Shown: positions 11,121 to 20,738 of the stretch, in pieces
Layout: the number at the start of each line of letters is the position of its first letter
Numbering within the stretch: position 1 is the stretch's first letter
Origin: Lithodes maja
Lineage: Eukaryota > Arthropoda > Malacostraca > Decapoda > Lithodidae
NCBI GenBank assembly: GCA_037953745.1
Contig: JBAKBP010000686.1
Location: 1-64,000 of the forward strand
Direction: 5' to 3'
Length of the DNA: 64,000 nt
Program-made: the position numbers and the translations under genes
Notes under the pieces: model-generated
Databases searched by the model: none
The model's input: the letters and a program-made list of their open reading frames with translations, nothing else
What the model was told of the DNA's origin: nothing

Positions 11121-11335
11121 CGCGGCGGACGAGTGGTGAGCACGCTCACGTGTGAATCTGCTTGATCTGGGTTCGATCCCAGCCATGGCGTACATTTAGT
11201 GGGTGTGGTAGTACATCCTAGCATGTTTCACATGCTCGCACCCAGTCGAGGGACACCTCGATGACGTATACAGACTAAACACACATAACAAAGCCACTCC
11301 AACAGCTTCCTTTCTCTCCCCTCTCTACACTCTTC
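11121..11335 (+). mobile_element. Second SINE type with tRNA-like head
   Basis: The head starts near 11121 (GCGGCGGACGAGTGGTGAGC) and has a canonical box B, GGGTTCGATCCC, with a matching T-stem. The ~130-nt body differs from SINE-V, but the 3' end (CAGACTAAACACACATAAC..AAGCCACTCCAACA) is clearly related to the SINE-V tail, suggesting a shared LINE-recognised 3' end. Confidence 0.7.
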
Positions 11336-11699
11336 AGATAATAGGAAAAGTAGAAAGTAGCTACGAGGTGCCGTTGTAAAGGCTTATCCCTCAATACCTT
11401 CACCTGACCTGAGTGCTAAGGATCATAATTCACTTTGTGGAAATGGCACTGTGGAGTGGGTCAGTGGAGGCATGTCTTGGAGCCTGGAGGCAGTTTCTGC
11501 CATGGCCATCCCTTTTGGGGTGCTTCCTTTGGAATCGGGGAGTCAGATTGATGAATAATGATGATGATTAAATAGTTTTGGCCTACACATTTGGAACAAG
11601 GTATAGTGAGGTGTTGCTCTAGGGATACAGGATATGTGGGAATTGACCACCTATGAGCTTGGGACTATAAGGAAGTTGGAGCATAAGCATCTTGTATAT
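11336..11699. other. Spacer, possible LINE 3' end
   Basis: At about 11440-11575 a G-rich segment ends in GATGATGATTAAA, reminiscent of a non-LTR 3' tail with a short microsatellite. No protein match recognised. Confidence 0.3.
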
Positions 11700-12790
11700 T
11701 TATAGCTAGTGTAAAATGTAATCGTTAGTTAGTTGATGATATCTGTTCTTATAGCTACCCTAAACATCTTGTATATTATAAGTGAGTTAATATACATAAC
11801 TTGATGTTATAACTAACTTACAATCTTGCTTAGTATGAGTGTGAATCGTTATAACGTACAATCACAAGCCGAGTTAATTTATATCACCTGATCTTGTAAC
11901 TAGTTTAGAATCTTAATATGAGAGTGAATCGTGTTAGAGTACAGTCACAAGCCGAGTTAATTTACATCACCTGATCTCATAACTAACTTAGAATCTTGCT
12001 TAGTATGAGTGTTGTTGTTGTTGTTGTTGTTCCCCAAGCTGCCTGGCCGAACAGCCCCAAGGCCCCAAGCAAGGCCAAGGCCATAACCGAGCGCCCCCGC
12101 AGAACCCTCCCTGCCGACCACAATAAAGTCTGGGTGACCGAAGCCACTCCATGGTGGGGAGCTGAGGAGGGTGCGGAAACGCCCGGGAAACCAAAGCCCC
12201 ATCCAGGACCCTGTGCCCCTCAGCAATTTTGAAGAGAAAGTTGAGGGGCAAAGGAAATATTTGACGCTTTGGCTTCCAATCTTGGTAGATTGGGAGGTCA
12301 ATCCACGAAATAGATGCCATCACTTGAGATCTAGAAAATATATAAGTAAAAGGAACAGTCAGAGTAAGCTATGGGTATGGCAGAGATCGCTTAGTTCTCA
12401 CTCTGATAGACCAGCCCATCACCACATGACTAGAACCCAATCCTCTCAGCATCAGCTAGGAAAGGCCCTAGAAAGTCGCCTTTGGCGGGGGGATAGCTCC
12501 CCTATTTCAACCCCTTTCGGGGTTGGGCACCCGCCGTTAGTATGAGTGTGAATCGTTATAGCGTATACTCACAAGCTGAGTTAATATACATCAACTGATC
12601 TTGTAACCATCTTTTTTAGAATCTTGCTTAGTATGTGTGTGAATCGTTATAGCGTACAATCACAAATTGAGTTAATTTACATCACCTGAACTTATAACTA
12701 ACTGGTCTTATAACTAACTCAAAATCTTGCTTAGTGTGAGTGTAAATCGTTATAGCGTACATCACAAGTTGAGTTAATCCATAAATTAAA
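11700..12790. repeat. Tandem repeat of about 95 bp, interrupted by an insertion
   Basis: Units carry ATCTTGCTTAGTATGAGTG, then GAATCGTTATAGCGTAC, CAATCACAAGCCGAGTTAA and ACATCACCTGATCTTATAAC. About six partial-to-full units are visible. The second and third thirds are separated by the GC-rich element at 12012-12536. Confidence 0.75.
12012..12536 (-). mobile_element. GC-rich retroelement insertion with 12-bp TSD and (AAC)n tail
   Basis: The ~525-bp block is much more GC-rich than its surroundings. It is flanked by TTAGTATGAGTG at 12000-12011 and 12537-12548, a perfect 12-bp target-site duplication in the host tandem repeat. On the minus strand it ends in (AAC)n (the + strand (GTT)n at about 12012-12030), the expected tail of a non-LTR retroelement. 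Its minus-strand 5' end folds (CCCCGAAAGGGG; GGGGATAGCTCCCC in the + sense). No RT is present and the tRNA promoter boxes are not obvious. It could be a SINE of unknown type or a 5'-truncated LINE. Confidence 0.65.
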
Positions 12791-12949
12791 CATTGAGAAT
12801 GAAAATTTAAATGTGCTTAGTTGGTCATTTAACTTCGAAAATCAGAATTAAATATTTGAAGACTAACGACAGGCTTTTGTTTACCAGACAGGACCTTAAG
12901 GAGAGTTGAAATTTGGGAGTCAATGCGAAAACAGAACACTATTTCAAGC

Positions 12950-13241
12950 TTCATTTATGGGGAGATGGTTGTTTTTTCTGGACCTCCTTCTCCCTCATGT
13001 TTAACCCCATTAGTTTTTGAGATTTTAAGATGTCCGTTCATTAGTTTGGTGATTTAAAGACTTTTCACCCCATGGATGTCATTCACAATATTAGCATATT
13101 TCATGGCATTTAGGTGTCGATTTTATCCTGGCGAGCGATATCGAGCCTGTAATTTTAGGAGAAAGCGGCCTTCGGCTGGTAAAATGTCCACAAGAGAGGT
13201 CTAGTGTGTTTTTAAAAGCTTGATGGAGGTCTAGCGAGGAA
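12950..13241 (+). mobile_element. M2 MITE, 5' part running directly into a 32-bp array
   Basis: It begins about GGGGAGATGG, passes through CTGGACCTCCTTCTCCCTC, the core GGTGTCGATTTTATCCTGGC with GAGCGATATCGAGCC, a decayed CGGCCTTCGGCTGG hairpin, and ends GATGGAGGTCTAGCGAGG. The AT-rich tail expected next is replaced by the tandem array at 13242-16340. Confidence 0.75.
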
Positions 13242-16200
13242 AGTAAAAAATATATAGGTAAATACATATATATACCAAAAAATATATAGGTAAATACATA
13301 TATATACCAAAAAATATATAGGTAAATACATATATATACCAAAAAATATATAGGTAAATACATATATATACCAAAAAATATATAGGTAAATACATATATA
13401 TACCAAAAAATATATAGGTAAATACATATATATACCAAAAAATATATAGGTAAATACATATATATACCAACAAATATATAGGTAAATACATATATATACC
13501 AAAAATATATAGGTAAATACATATATATACCAAAAAATATATAGGTAAATACATATACTGTATATACCAAAAAATATATAGGTAAATACATATATATACC
13601 AAAAAATATATAGGTAAATACATATATTATATACCAAAAAATATATAGGTAAATACATATATATCCCAAAAAATATATAGGTAAATACATATATATATAC
13701 CAAAAAATATATAGGTAAATACATATATATACCAAAAAATATATAGGTAAATACATATATATATATATACCAAAAAATATATAGGTAAATACATATATAT
13801 ACCAAAAAATATATAGGTAAATACATATATATACCAAAAAATATATAGGTAAATACATATATACCAAAAAATATATAGGTAAATACATATATATACCAAC
13901 AAATATATAGGTAAATACATATATATACCAAAAAATATATAGGTAAATACATATATATACCAAAAAATATATAGGTAAATACATATATATACCAAAAAAT
14001 ATATAGGTAAATACATATATATACCAAAAAATATATAGGTAAATACATATATATATACCAAAAAATATATAGGTAAATACATATTCTGTATATACCAAAA
14101 AATATATACAGTAGGTAAATACATATATATATACCAAAAAATATATAGGTAAATACATATATATACCAAAAAATATATAGGTAAATACATATATATACCA
14201 AAAAATATATAGGTAAATACATATATATACCAAAAAATATATAGGTAAATACATAATTATATATACCAAAAAATATATAGGTAAATACATATATATATAC
14301 CAAAAAATATATAGGTAAATACATATATATATACCAAAAAATATATAGGTAAATACATATATATATACCAAAAAATATATAGGTAAATACATATATATAC
14401 CAAAAAATATATAGGTAAATACATATACCTGTATATACCACAAAATATATAGGTAAATACATATATATATATATATATACCAAAAAATATATAGGTAAAT
14501 ACATATATATACCAAAAAATATATAGGTAAATACATATATATACCAAAAAATATATAGGTAAATACATATACTGTATATACCAAAAAATATATAGGTAAA
14601 TACATATATATACCAAAAAATATATAGGTAAATACATATATATACCAAAAAATATATAGGTAAATACATATATATACCAAAAAATATATAGGTAAATACA
14701 TATATATACCAAAAAATTTATAGGTAAATACATATATATACCAAAAAATATATAGGTAAATACATATATACCAAAAAATATATAGGTAAATACATATATA
14801 TACCAAAAAATATATAGGTAAATACATATATATATACCAAAAAATATATAGGTAAATACATATACTGTATATACCAAAAAATATATAGGTAAATACATAT
14901 ATATATACCAAAAAATATATAGGTAAATACATATATATACCAAAAAATATATAGGTAAATACATATATATACCAAAAAATATATAGGTAAATACATATAT
15001 ATACCAAAAAATATATAGGTAAATACATATATATACCAAAAAATATATAGGTAAATACATATATATACCAAAAAATATATAGGTAAATACATATATATAC
15101 CAAAAAATATATAGGTAAATACATATACAGGTATATACCAAAAAATATATAGGTAAATACATATATATATATACCAAAAAATATATAGGTAAATACATAT
15201 ATATACCAAAAAATATATAGGTAAATACATATATATATACCAAAAAATATATAGGTAAATACATATATATATACCAAAAAATATATAGGTAAATACATAT
15301 ATATATATACCAAAAAATATATAGGTAAATACATATATATACCAAAAAATATATAGGTAAATACATATATATATACCAAAAAATATATAGGTAAATACAT
15401 ATATATACCAAAAAATATATAGGTAAATACATATATATACCACAAAATATATAGGTAAATACATATATATATATATATACCAAAAAATATATAGGTAAAT
15501 ACATATATATACCAAAAAATATATAGGTAAATACATATATATACCAAAAAATATATAGGTAAATACATATATATACCAAAAAATATATAGGTAAATACAT
15601 ATATATACCAAAAAATATATAGGTAAATACATATATATACCAAAAAATATATAGGTAAATACATATATATACCAAAAAATGTATAGGTAAATACATATAT
15701 ATACCAAAAAATATATAGGTAAATACATATATACCAAAAAATATATAGGTAAATACATATATATACCAAAAAATATATAGGTAAATACATATATATATAC
15801 CAAAAAATATATAGGTAAATACATATACTGTATATACCAAAAAATATATAGGTAAATACATATACTGTATATACCAAAAAATATATAGGTAAATACATAT
15901 ATATACCAAAAAATATATAGGTAAATACATATATATACCAAAAAATATATAGGTAAATACATATATATACCAAAAAATATATAGGTAAATACATATATAT
16001 ACCAAAAAATATATAGGTAAATACATATATATACCAAAAAATATATAGGTAAATACATATATATACCAAAAAATATATAGGTAAATACATATATATACCA
16101 AAAAATATATAGGTAAATACATATATATATATATACCAAAAAATATATAGGTAAATACATATATATACCAAAAAATATATAGGTAAATACATATATATAT

Positions 16201-16345
16201 ACCAAAAAATATATAGGTAAATACATATATATATACCAAAAAATATATAGGTAAATACATATATATATACCAAAAAATATATAGGTAAATACATATATAT
16301 ACCAAAAAATATATAGGTAAATACATATATATACCAAAAAAGAAG
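13242..16345. repeat. 32-bp AT-rich minisatellite, about 97 copies
   Basis: The unit is about AAAAAATATATAGGTAAATA plus CATATATATACC. Spacing between successive GGTAAATAC motifs is 32 bp in homogeneous stretches; variants gain or lose TA dinucleotides or insert CTG (ATACTGTATATACC). It starts exactly where the M2 tail should be (compare GGAAACTAAAAAAATATATG with AATACATT in the intact copy ending near 63690). It ends in ACCAAAAAAGAAGAATAAAC followed by TTTACCCCCCTTGA, a probable M2 right terminus with mutated TTAA. The 1067-codon minus-strand frame reflects absence of stops only. Confidence 0.95.
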
Positions 16346-16464
16346 AATAAACTTTACCCCCCTTGATCAGGTTATGGTCATTATATTTCAATCGGTTCAA
16401 TCAAGGCAAATATTATAATTACAATATTATTTATGCTGTACAACAGTTATACTTGATTACTCAC

Positions 16465-16850
16465 TTGAAGGGGGGGTGACCTGCTTTTTTTTAAATTTCT
16501 CTCCTTTTCTCTCTTTCTCTGGCTTGTATCCATTCGGCACCATTCAGCCAACTATTTTAAGAGGTTTATCCCCATCTAGGTGTCGATTTCTTCCTGGCGA
16601 GCGATAGCGAGCCAGCATTATATTAAGAAATCCGGCTTCGCCGGAGAATTTTTTCTATCGAAAAATGTACAAATTTAGCCTGCTGTCAATTTTTTTTTAA
16701 AACTATGCTGGCTCGCTACCGCTCACCAGTAAAAATTTGACACCTGGATGGGGATAAACGTCTTAAAACAGTAGGCTGAATGGGGCCGAATGAATACAAG
16801 CCAGAGAAAGAGAGAAAAGGAGATACAAAAAGCAGGTCACCCCCCCTTAA
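16465..16850. mobile_element. M3 MITE, near-palindromic, full copy
   Basis: Left end TTGAAGGGGGGGTGACCTGC (first TTAA mutated to TTGA), right end GCAGGTCACCCCCCCTTAA. The arms are inverted copies carrying GGCTTGTATCCATTCGGC and CTGGCGAGCGATAGCGAGCC, with a CCGGCTTCGCCGG hairpin in the left arm. Confidence 0.85.
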
Positions 16851-16974
16851 ACCCCCCTACGTTTTTGTCAATGACGGTCATCATTATATTAAAACATTTG
16901 ATTGATCTATTTTATTTGATTAATGTCACTCCCAACACCAAACGCCTCCCAACCAAATTAATGAAAGCGTGTGA

Positions 16975-17040
16975 TCCACCGGGATTCGATCCTGAGTTAC
17001 CACACACCCAGATTGTAAACGCTCGAACCATTACACCATC
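16975..17040 (-). mobile_element. tRNA-like sequence on minus strand (SINE head)
   Basis: Minus-strand box A-like TGATGGTGTAATGGTTCGAG and box B GGATCGAATCCCGG at tRNA spacing. The D-arm and T-arm are recognisable, the acceptor stem is not. Probably the head of a third SINE type. Confidence 0.45.
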
Positions 17041-17159
17041 AAGACAGTTATAAGTAAAGCACATAATTATCCATTGATCGAATACTGGACATTATATATA
17101 ATCATGCACTATATCCAACCGCACTTATCAATAGCCTGTAATGGTAAAGGGCAGATTTA

Positions 17160-17480
17160 CACTCCAGGGATTTTTTTCTTTACCCCTTTCTCCTCATGTT
17201 TAGCCCCATTGCTTTTGAGATTTTAAGACGTTCACCCCATTAGTTTGGCGATTTTAAGAACTTTCACCCCATTTATATCACTTTTAAGACCTTTATTGCC
17301 ATTTAGGTGTCGATTTTTTTCCTGGCGAGCGATAGCGAGCCTGTAATTTAAGAGGAATCGGCCTTCGGCCGGGACATTTTTCTACCGAAAAATGTACAAA
17401 TTTATCTTGGAAGAGGGTCAAGGGAGTGTAATATCAAGCTTGATGGAAGTCTAGGAAACACACTAAAAACCTCCCCTTAA
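17160..17480 (+). mobile_element. M2 MITE, nearly full copy
   Basis: Contains TTTCTCCTCATGTTTAGCCC, GGCGAGCGATAGCGAGCC, an intact CGGCCTTCGGCCGG hairpin and ends CCTCCCCTTAA at 17480. The left terminus is eroded. Confidence 0.8.
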
Positions 17481-17665
17481 GTGAGAGGAAAGGATATTCA
17501 TGGGGCACAGATCATAATTATAGACCATAAATACTATTACCGTCATTTTGAAACGTGTATGTTTGGCAGACAATGCTAAGATTACATTTATTTTTCAACA
17601 AATTGTACCATATATATTTCTTTTGGCAATGATTATATATTTTTGGTTTGATACTTTGATACTTG

Positions 17666-19940
17666 TTAGCTGTGACTTTCGGGTGTATTGCTGTGACTTT
17701 CGGGTGTATTGCTGTGACTTTCGGGTGTATTGCTGTGACTTTCGGGTGTATAGCTGTGACTTTCGGGTGTATTGCTGTGACTTTCGGGCGTATAGCTGTG
17801 ACTTTCGGGTGTATAGCTGTGACTTTCGGGTGTATAGCTGACTTTCGGGTGTATTGCTGTGACTTTAGGGTGTATTGCTGTGACTTTCGGGCGTATAGCT
17901 GTGACTTTCGTGTGTATTGCTGTGACTTTCGGGTGTATAGCTGACTTTCGGGTGTATTGCTGTGACTTTAGGGCGTATTGCTGTGACTTTAGGGTGTATT
18001 GCTGTGACTTTCGGGTGTATGCTGTGACTTTAGGGCGTATTGCTGTGACTTTAGGGTGTATTGCTGTGACTCGGGTGTATTGCTGTGACTAGGGCGTATT
18101 GCTGTGACTTTTGGGTGTATTGCTGTGACTTTCGGGTGTATTGCTGTGACTTTAGGGTGTATTGCTGTGACTTTAGGGTGTATTGCTGTGACTTTCGGGT
18201 GTATTGCTGTGACTTTAGGGCGTATTGCTGTGACTTTGGGTGTATTGCTGTGACTTTCGGGTGTATTGCTGTGACTTTCGGGTGTATAGCTGTGACTTTC
18301 GGGTGTATTGCTGTGACTTTCGGGTGTATTGCTGTGACTTTCGGGTGTATTGCTGTGACTTTCGGGTGTATAGCTGTGACTTTCGGGTGTATTGCTGTGA
18401 CTTTCGGGTGTATTGCTGTGACTTTCGGGTGTATAGCTGTGACTTTCGGGTGTATTACTGTGACTTTCGGGTGTATTGCTGTGACTAAGGCGTATTGCTG
18501 TGACTTTAGGGTGTATAGCTGTGACTTTCGGGTGTATAGCTGTGACTTTCGGGTGTATAGCTGTGACTTTCGGGTGTATTGCTGTGACTTTCGGGTGTAT
18601 TGCTGTGACTTTCGGGTGTATTGCTGTGACTTTCGGGTGTATTGCTGTGACTTTCGGGCGTATTGCTGTGACTTTAGGGTGTAGAGCTGTGACTTTCGGG
18701 TGTATTGTTGTGACTCGGGTGTATTGCTGTGACTTTAGGGCGTGTTGCTGTGACTTTCGGGTGTATTGCTGTGAGTTTAGGGTGTATTGCTGTGAGTTTA
18801 GGGTGTATTGCTGTGACTTTCGGGTGTATAGCTGTGACTTTCGGGTGTATTGCTGTGACTTTCGGGTGTATTGCTGTGACTTTCGGGTGTATTGCTGTGA
18901 CTTTCGGGTGTATAGCTGTGACTTTCGGGTGTATTGCTGTGACTTTCGGGTGTATTGCTGTGACTTTCGGGTGTATAGCTGTGACTTTCGGGTGTATTGC
19001 TGTGACTTTCGGGTGTATTGCTGTGACTAAGGCGTATTGCTGTGACTTTAGGGTGTATAGCTGTGACTTTCGGGTGTATAGCTGTGACTTTCGGGTGTAT
19101 AGCTGTGACTTTTGAGTGTATTGCTGTGACTTTCGGGTGTATTGCTGTGACTTTCGGGTGTATTGCTGTGACTTTCGGGTGTATTGCTGTGACTTTCGGG
19201 TGTATTGCTGTGACTTTCGGGCGTATTGCTGTGACTTTAGGGTTTAGAGCTGTGACTTTCGGGTGTATTGTTGTGACTCGGGTGTATTGCTGTGACTTTA
19301 GGGCGTGTTGCTGTGACTTTCGGGTGTATTGCTGTGACTTTAGGGTGTATTGCTGTGAGTTTAGGGTGTATTGCTGTGACTTTCGGGCGTATTGCTGTGA
19401 CTTTCGGGTGTATTGCTGTGACTAGGGTGTATTGCTGTGACTCAGGTGTATTGCTGTGACTAGGGTGTATTGCTGTGACTAGGGTGTATTGCTGTGAGTT
19501 TAGGGTGTATTGCTGTGACTTTCGGGCGTATTGCTGTGACTTTCGGGTGTATTGCTGTGACTTTCGGGTGTATTGCTGTGACTTTCAGGCGTATTGCTGT
19601 GACTTTAGGGTGTATTGCTGTGACTTTCGGGTGTATTGCTGTGACTTTAGGGTGTATAGCTGTGACTTTAGGGTGTATTGCTGTGACTTTCGGGTGTATA
19701 GCTGTGACTTTAGGGTGTATAGCTGTGACTTTCGGGCGTATTGCTGTGACTTGAGGGTGTATAGCTGTGACTGTCGGGCGTATTGCTGTGACTTTAGGGT
19801 GTATAGCTGTCACTTTAGGGTGTACTGCTGTGACTTTCGAGCGTGTTGCTGTGACTTTAGGGTGTATAGCTGTCACTTTCGGGCGTGTTGCTGTGACTTT
19901 AGGGTATATAGCTGTGACTTTAGGGTGTATAGCTGAATTT
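17666..19940. repeat. 21-bp minisatellite, about 108 copies
   Basis: The + unit is about CTGTGACTTTCGGGTGTATTG. Common variants are TTTAGGG for TTTCGGG, TATAGC for TATTGC and GGCGTA for GGTGTA. On the minus strand in frame with the gene at 19460-20035 the unit encodes IHPKVTA: CCG/CCT (Pro) and GCA/GCT (Ala) are silent and CAC/CGC gives His/Arg. Shortened units such as GTGACTAGGGTG (19 bp) cluster at 18060-18100, 18480-18500, 18710-18720 and 19420-19490 and break the frame. Confidence 0.95.
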
Positions 19941-20035
19941 CGGGCATACTGTATATCTATGACTTTCGAGTTGGCTACAGACTGACCTGCAACAGAGAGC
20001 GCCAGGAACAGGATAAGTGGAGCCTTAGAGAGCAT
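19460..20035 (-). CDS. Secreted heptapeptide-repeat protein (191 aa)
   Basis: The ATG at 20035 sits in a good Kozak context (TTCACCATGC). Residues 1 to about 20 form a classic signal peptide: MLSK, then an APLILFLALSVA hydrophobic core, with likely cleavage after SVA. A short unique linker (GQSVANSKVIDIQYARNSA) leads into about 21 heptads, I-(H/R/Y)-P-K-V-T-A, to a stop at 19460. The mature protein would be basic (Lys, Arg, His) and Pro-rich with no Cys. The stop arises at the first cluster of shortened 19-bp units; beyond it the same DNA repeat continues for about 1.8 kb out of frame. The protein may have been longer before these indels, or the array may have expanded downstream of it. A TATA-like element lies about 90 bp upstream. 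No family is recognised and no function is proposed beyond secretion. Confidence 0.6.
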   Translation of the reverse strand: MLSKAPLILFLALSVAGQSVANSKVIDIQYARNSAIHPKVTAIYPKVTATRPKVTAIHPKVTATRSKVTAVHPKVTAIHPKVTAIRPTVTAIHPQVTAIRPKVTAIHPKVTAIHPKVTAIHPKVTAIHPKVTAIHPKVTAIHPKVTAIRLKVTAIHPKVTAIHPKVTAIRPKVTAIHPKLTAIHPSHSNTP

Positions 20036-20114
20036 GGTGAAGGTGAGGTCAGGTCAGATGAGGTGAGGTTAGATGCCACCCTCACTCTGGTTCTGTCTCT
20101 CTTCCATACCTCTG

Positions 20115-20140
20115 GTTATTATATTATACTGTATACTCTG
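20115..20140 (-). promoter_or_regulatory. TATA-like element upstream of the heptapeptide gene
   Basis: Minus strand reads GTATACAGTATAATATAATA, 80-105 bp upstream of the ATG at 20035, allowing a 5' UTR of roughly 50-70 nt. No perfect arthropod initiator is visible. Confidence 0.35.
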
Positions 20141-20161
20141 AACCCCCTCCTCCCCCTCCTC

Positions 20162-20289
20162 CCTTCCCTCCTTGATGCTGCCTCTTATCTCCCCCCCCCC
20201 CCTTCTCCTCCTCCTCCTCCTCCTCCTCCTCCTCCTCCTCCTCCTCCTCCTCCTCCTCCTCCCTTCCCTCCTTGATGCTGCCTCTTATC

Positions 20290-20380
<91 letters not shown>
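20162..20380. repeat. (TCC)n and (CT)n microsatellites with a duplicated flank
   Basis: A C run and (TCC)n at about 20191-20262, then (CT)n at about 20291-20380. The motif CCCTCCTTGATGCTGCCTCT occurs on both sides of the (TCC)n run (20165 and 20267), a local duplication. Confidence 0.9.
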
Positions 20381-20384
20381 GCAT

Positions 20385-20698
20385 GTTTAGTATTTTAGTT
20401 TTGAGATTTTAAGACGTTCGTTCCATTAGTTTGTAGATTTTAAAACCTTTCACCCCATTTCTTTGTCAATATTTAGTAGTTTCGTGCCATTTAGGTGTCG
20501 AATTTTTCCTGGCGAGCGATAGCGAGCCTGTAATTGTAGAAGGAACCGCTTTTTATACCAAAACAATTACAAATTTATCTCGAAAGTGTGTCTAGGCGGT
20601 GCTATTTTAAGCTTGCTGGAGGTCTAGCGAGGAAAGTCCACAAAAACAATCCATTAATAAATACATAGACCCCAAAACAAGCACCCCCCCCCCCCTAA
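20385..20698 (+). mobile_element. M2 MITE copy lacking its left terminus
   Basis: Starts at GCATGTTTAG right after (CT)n, runs through GGCGAGCGATAGCGAGCC and GCTGGAGGTCTAGCGAGG to a tail with AATCCATTAATAAATACATA and a C-rich right end CCCCCCTAAG. The GC hairpin is largely lost. Confidence 0.75.
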
Positions 20699-20738
20699 GA
20701 CATCCACTTGGATAGCCTTTTTCCAATTATCAATATCA

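Noticed and set aside
13091..16400. Minus-strand ORFs up to 1067 codons rich in Tyr, Ile and Phe, resembling a giant membrane protein
   Set aside because: They lie entirely in the 32-bp AT-rich array. The unit is not a multiple of three and no frame contains a stop, so the ORFs are unavoidable.
17548..19936. Plus-strand Cys-rich ORFs (CCDFRVY repeats)
   Set aside because: Antisense frames of the 21-bp array. The signal peptide and silent variation are on the minus strand.
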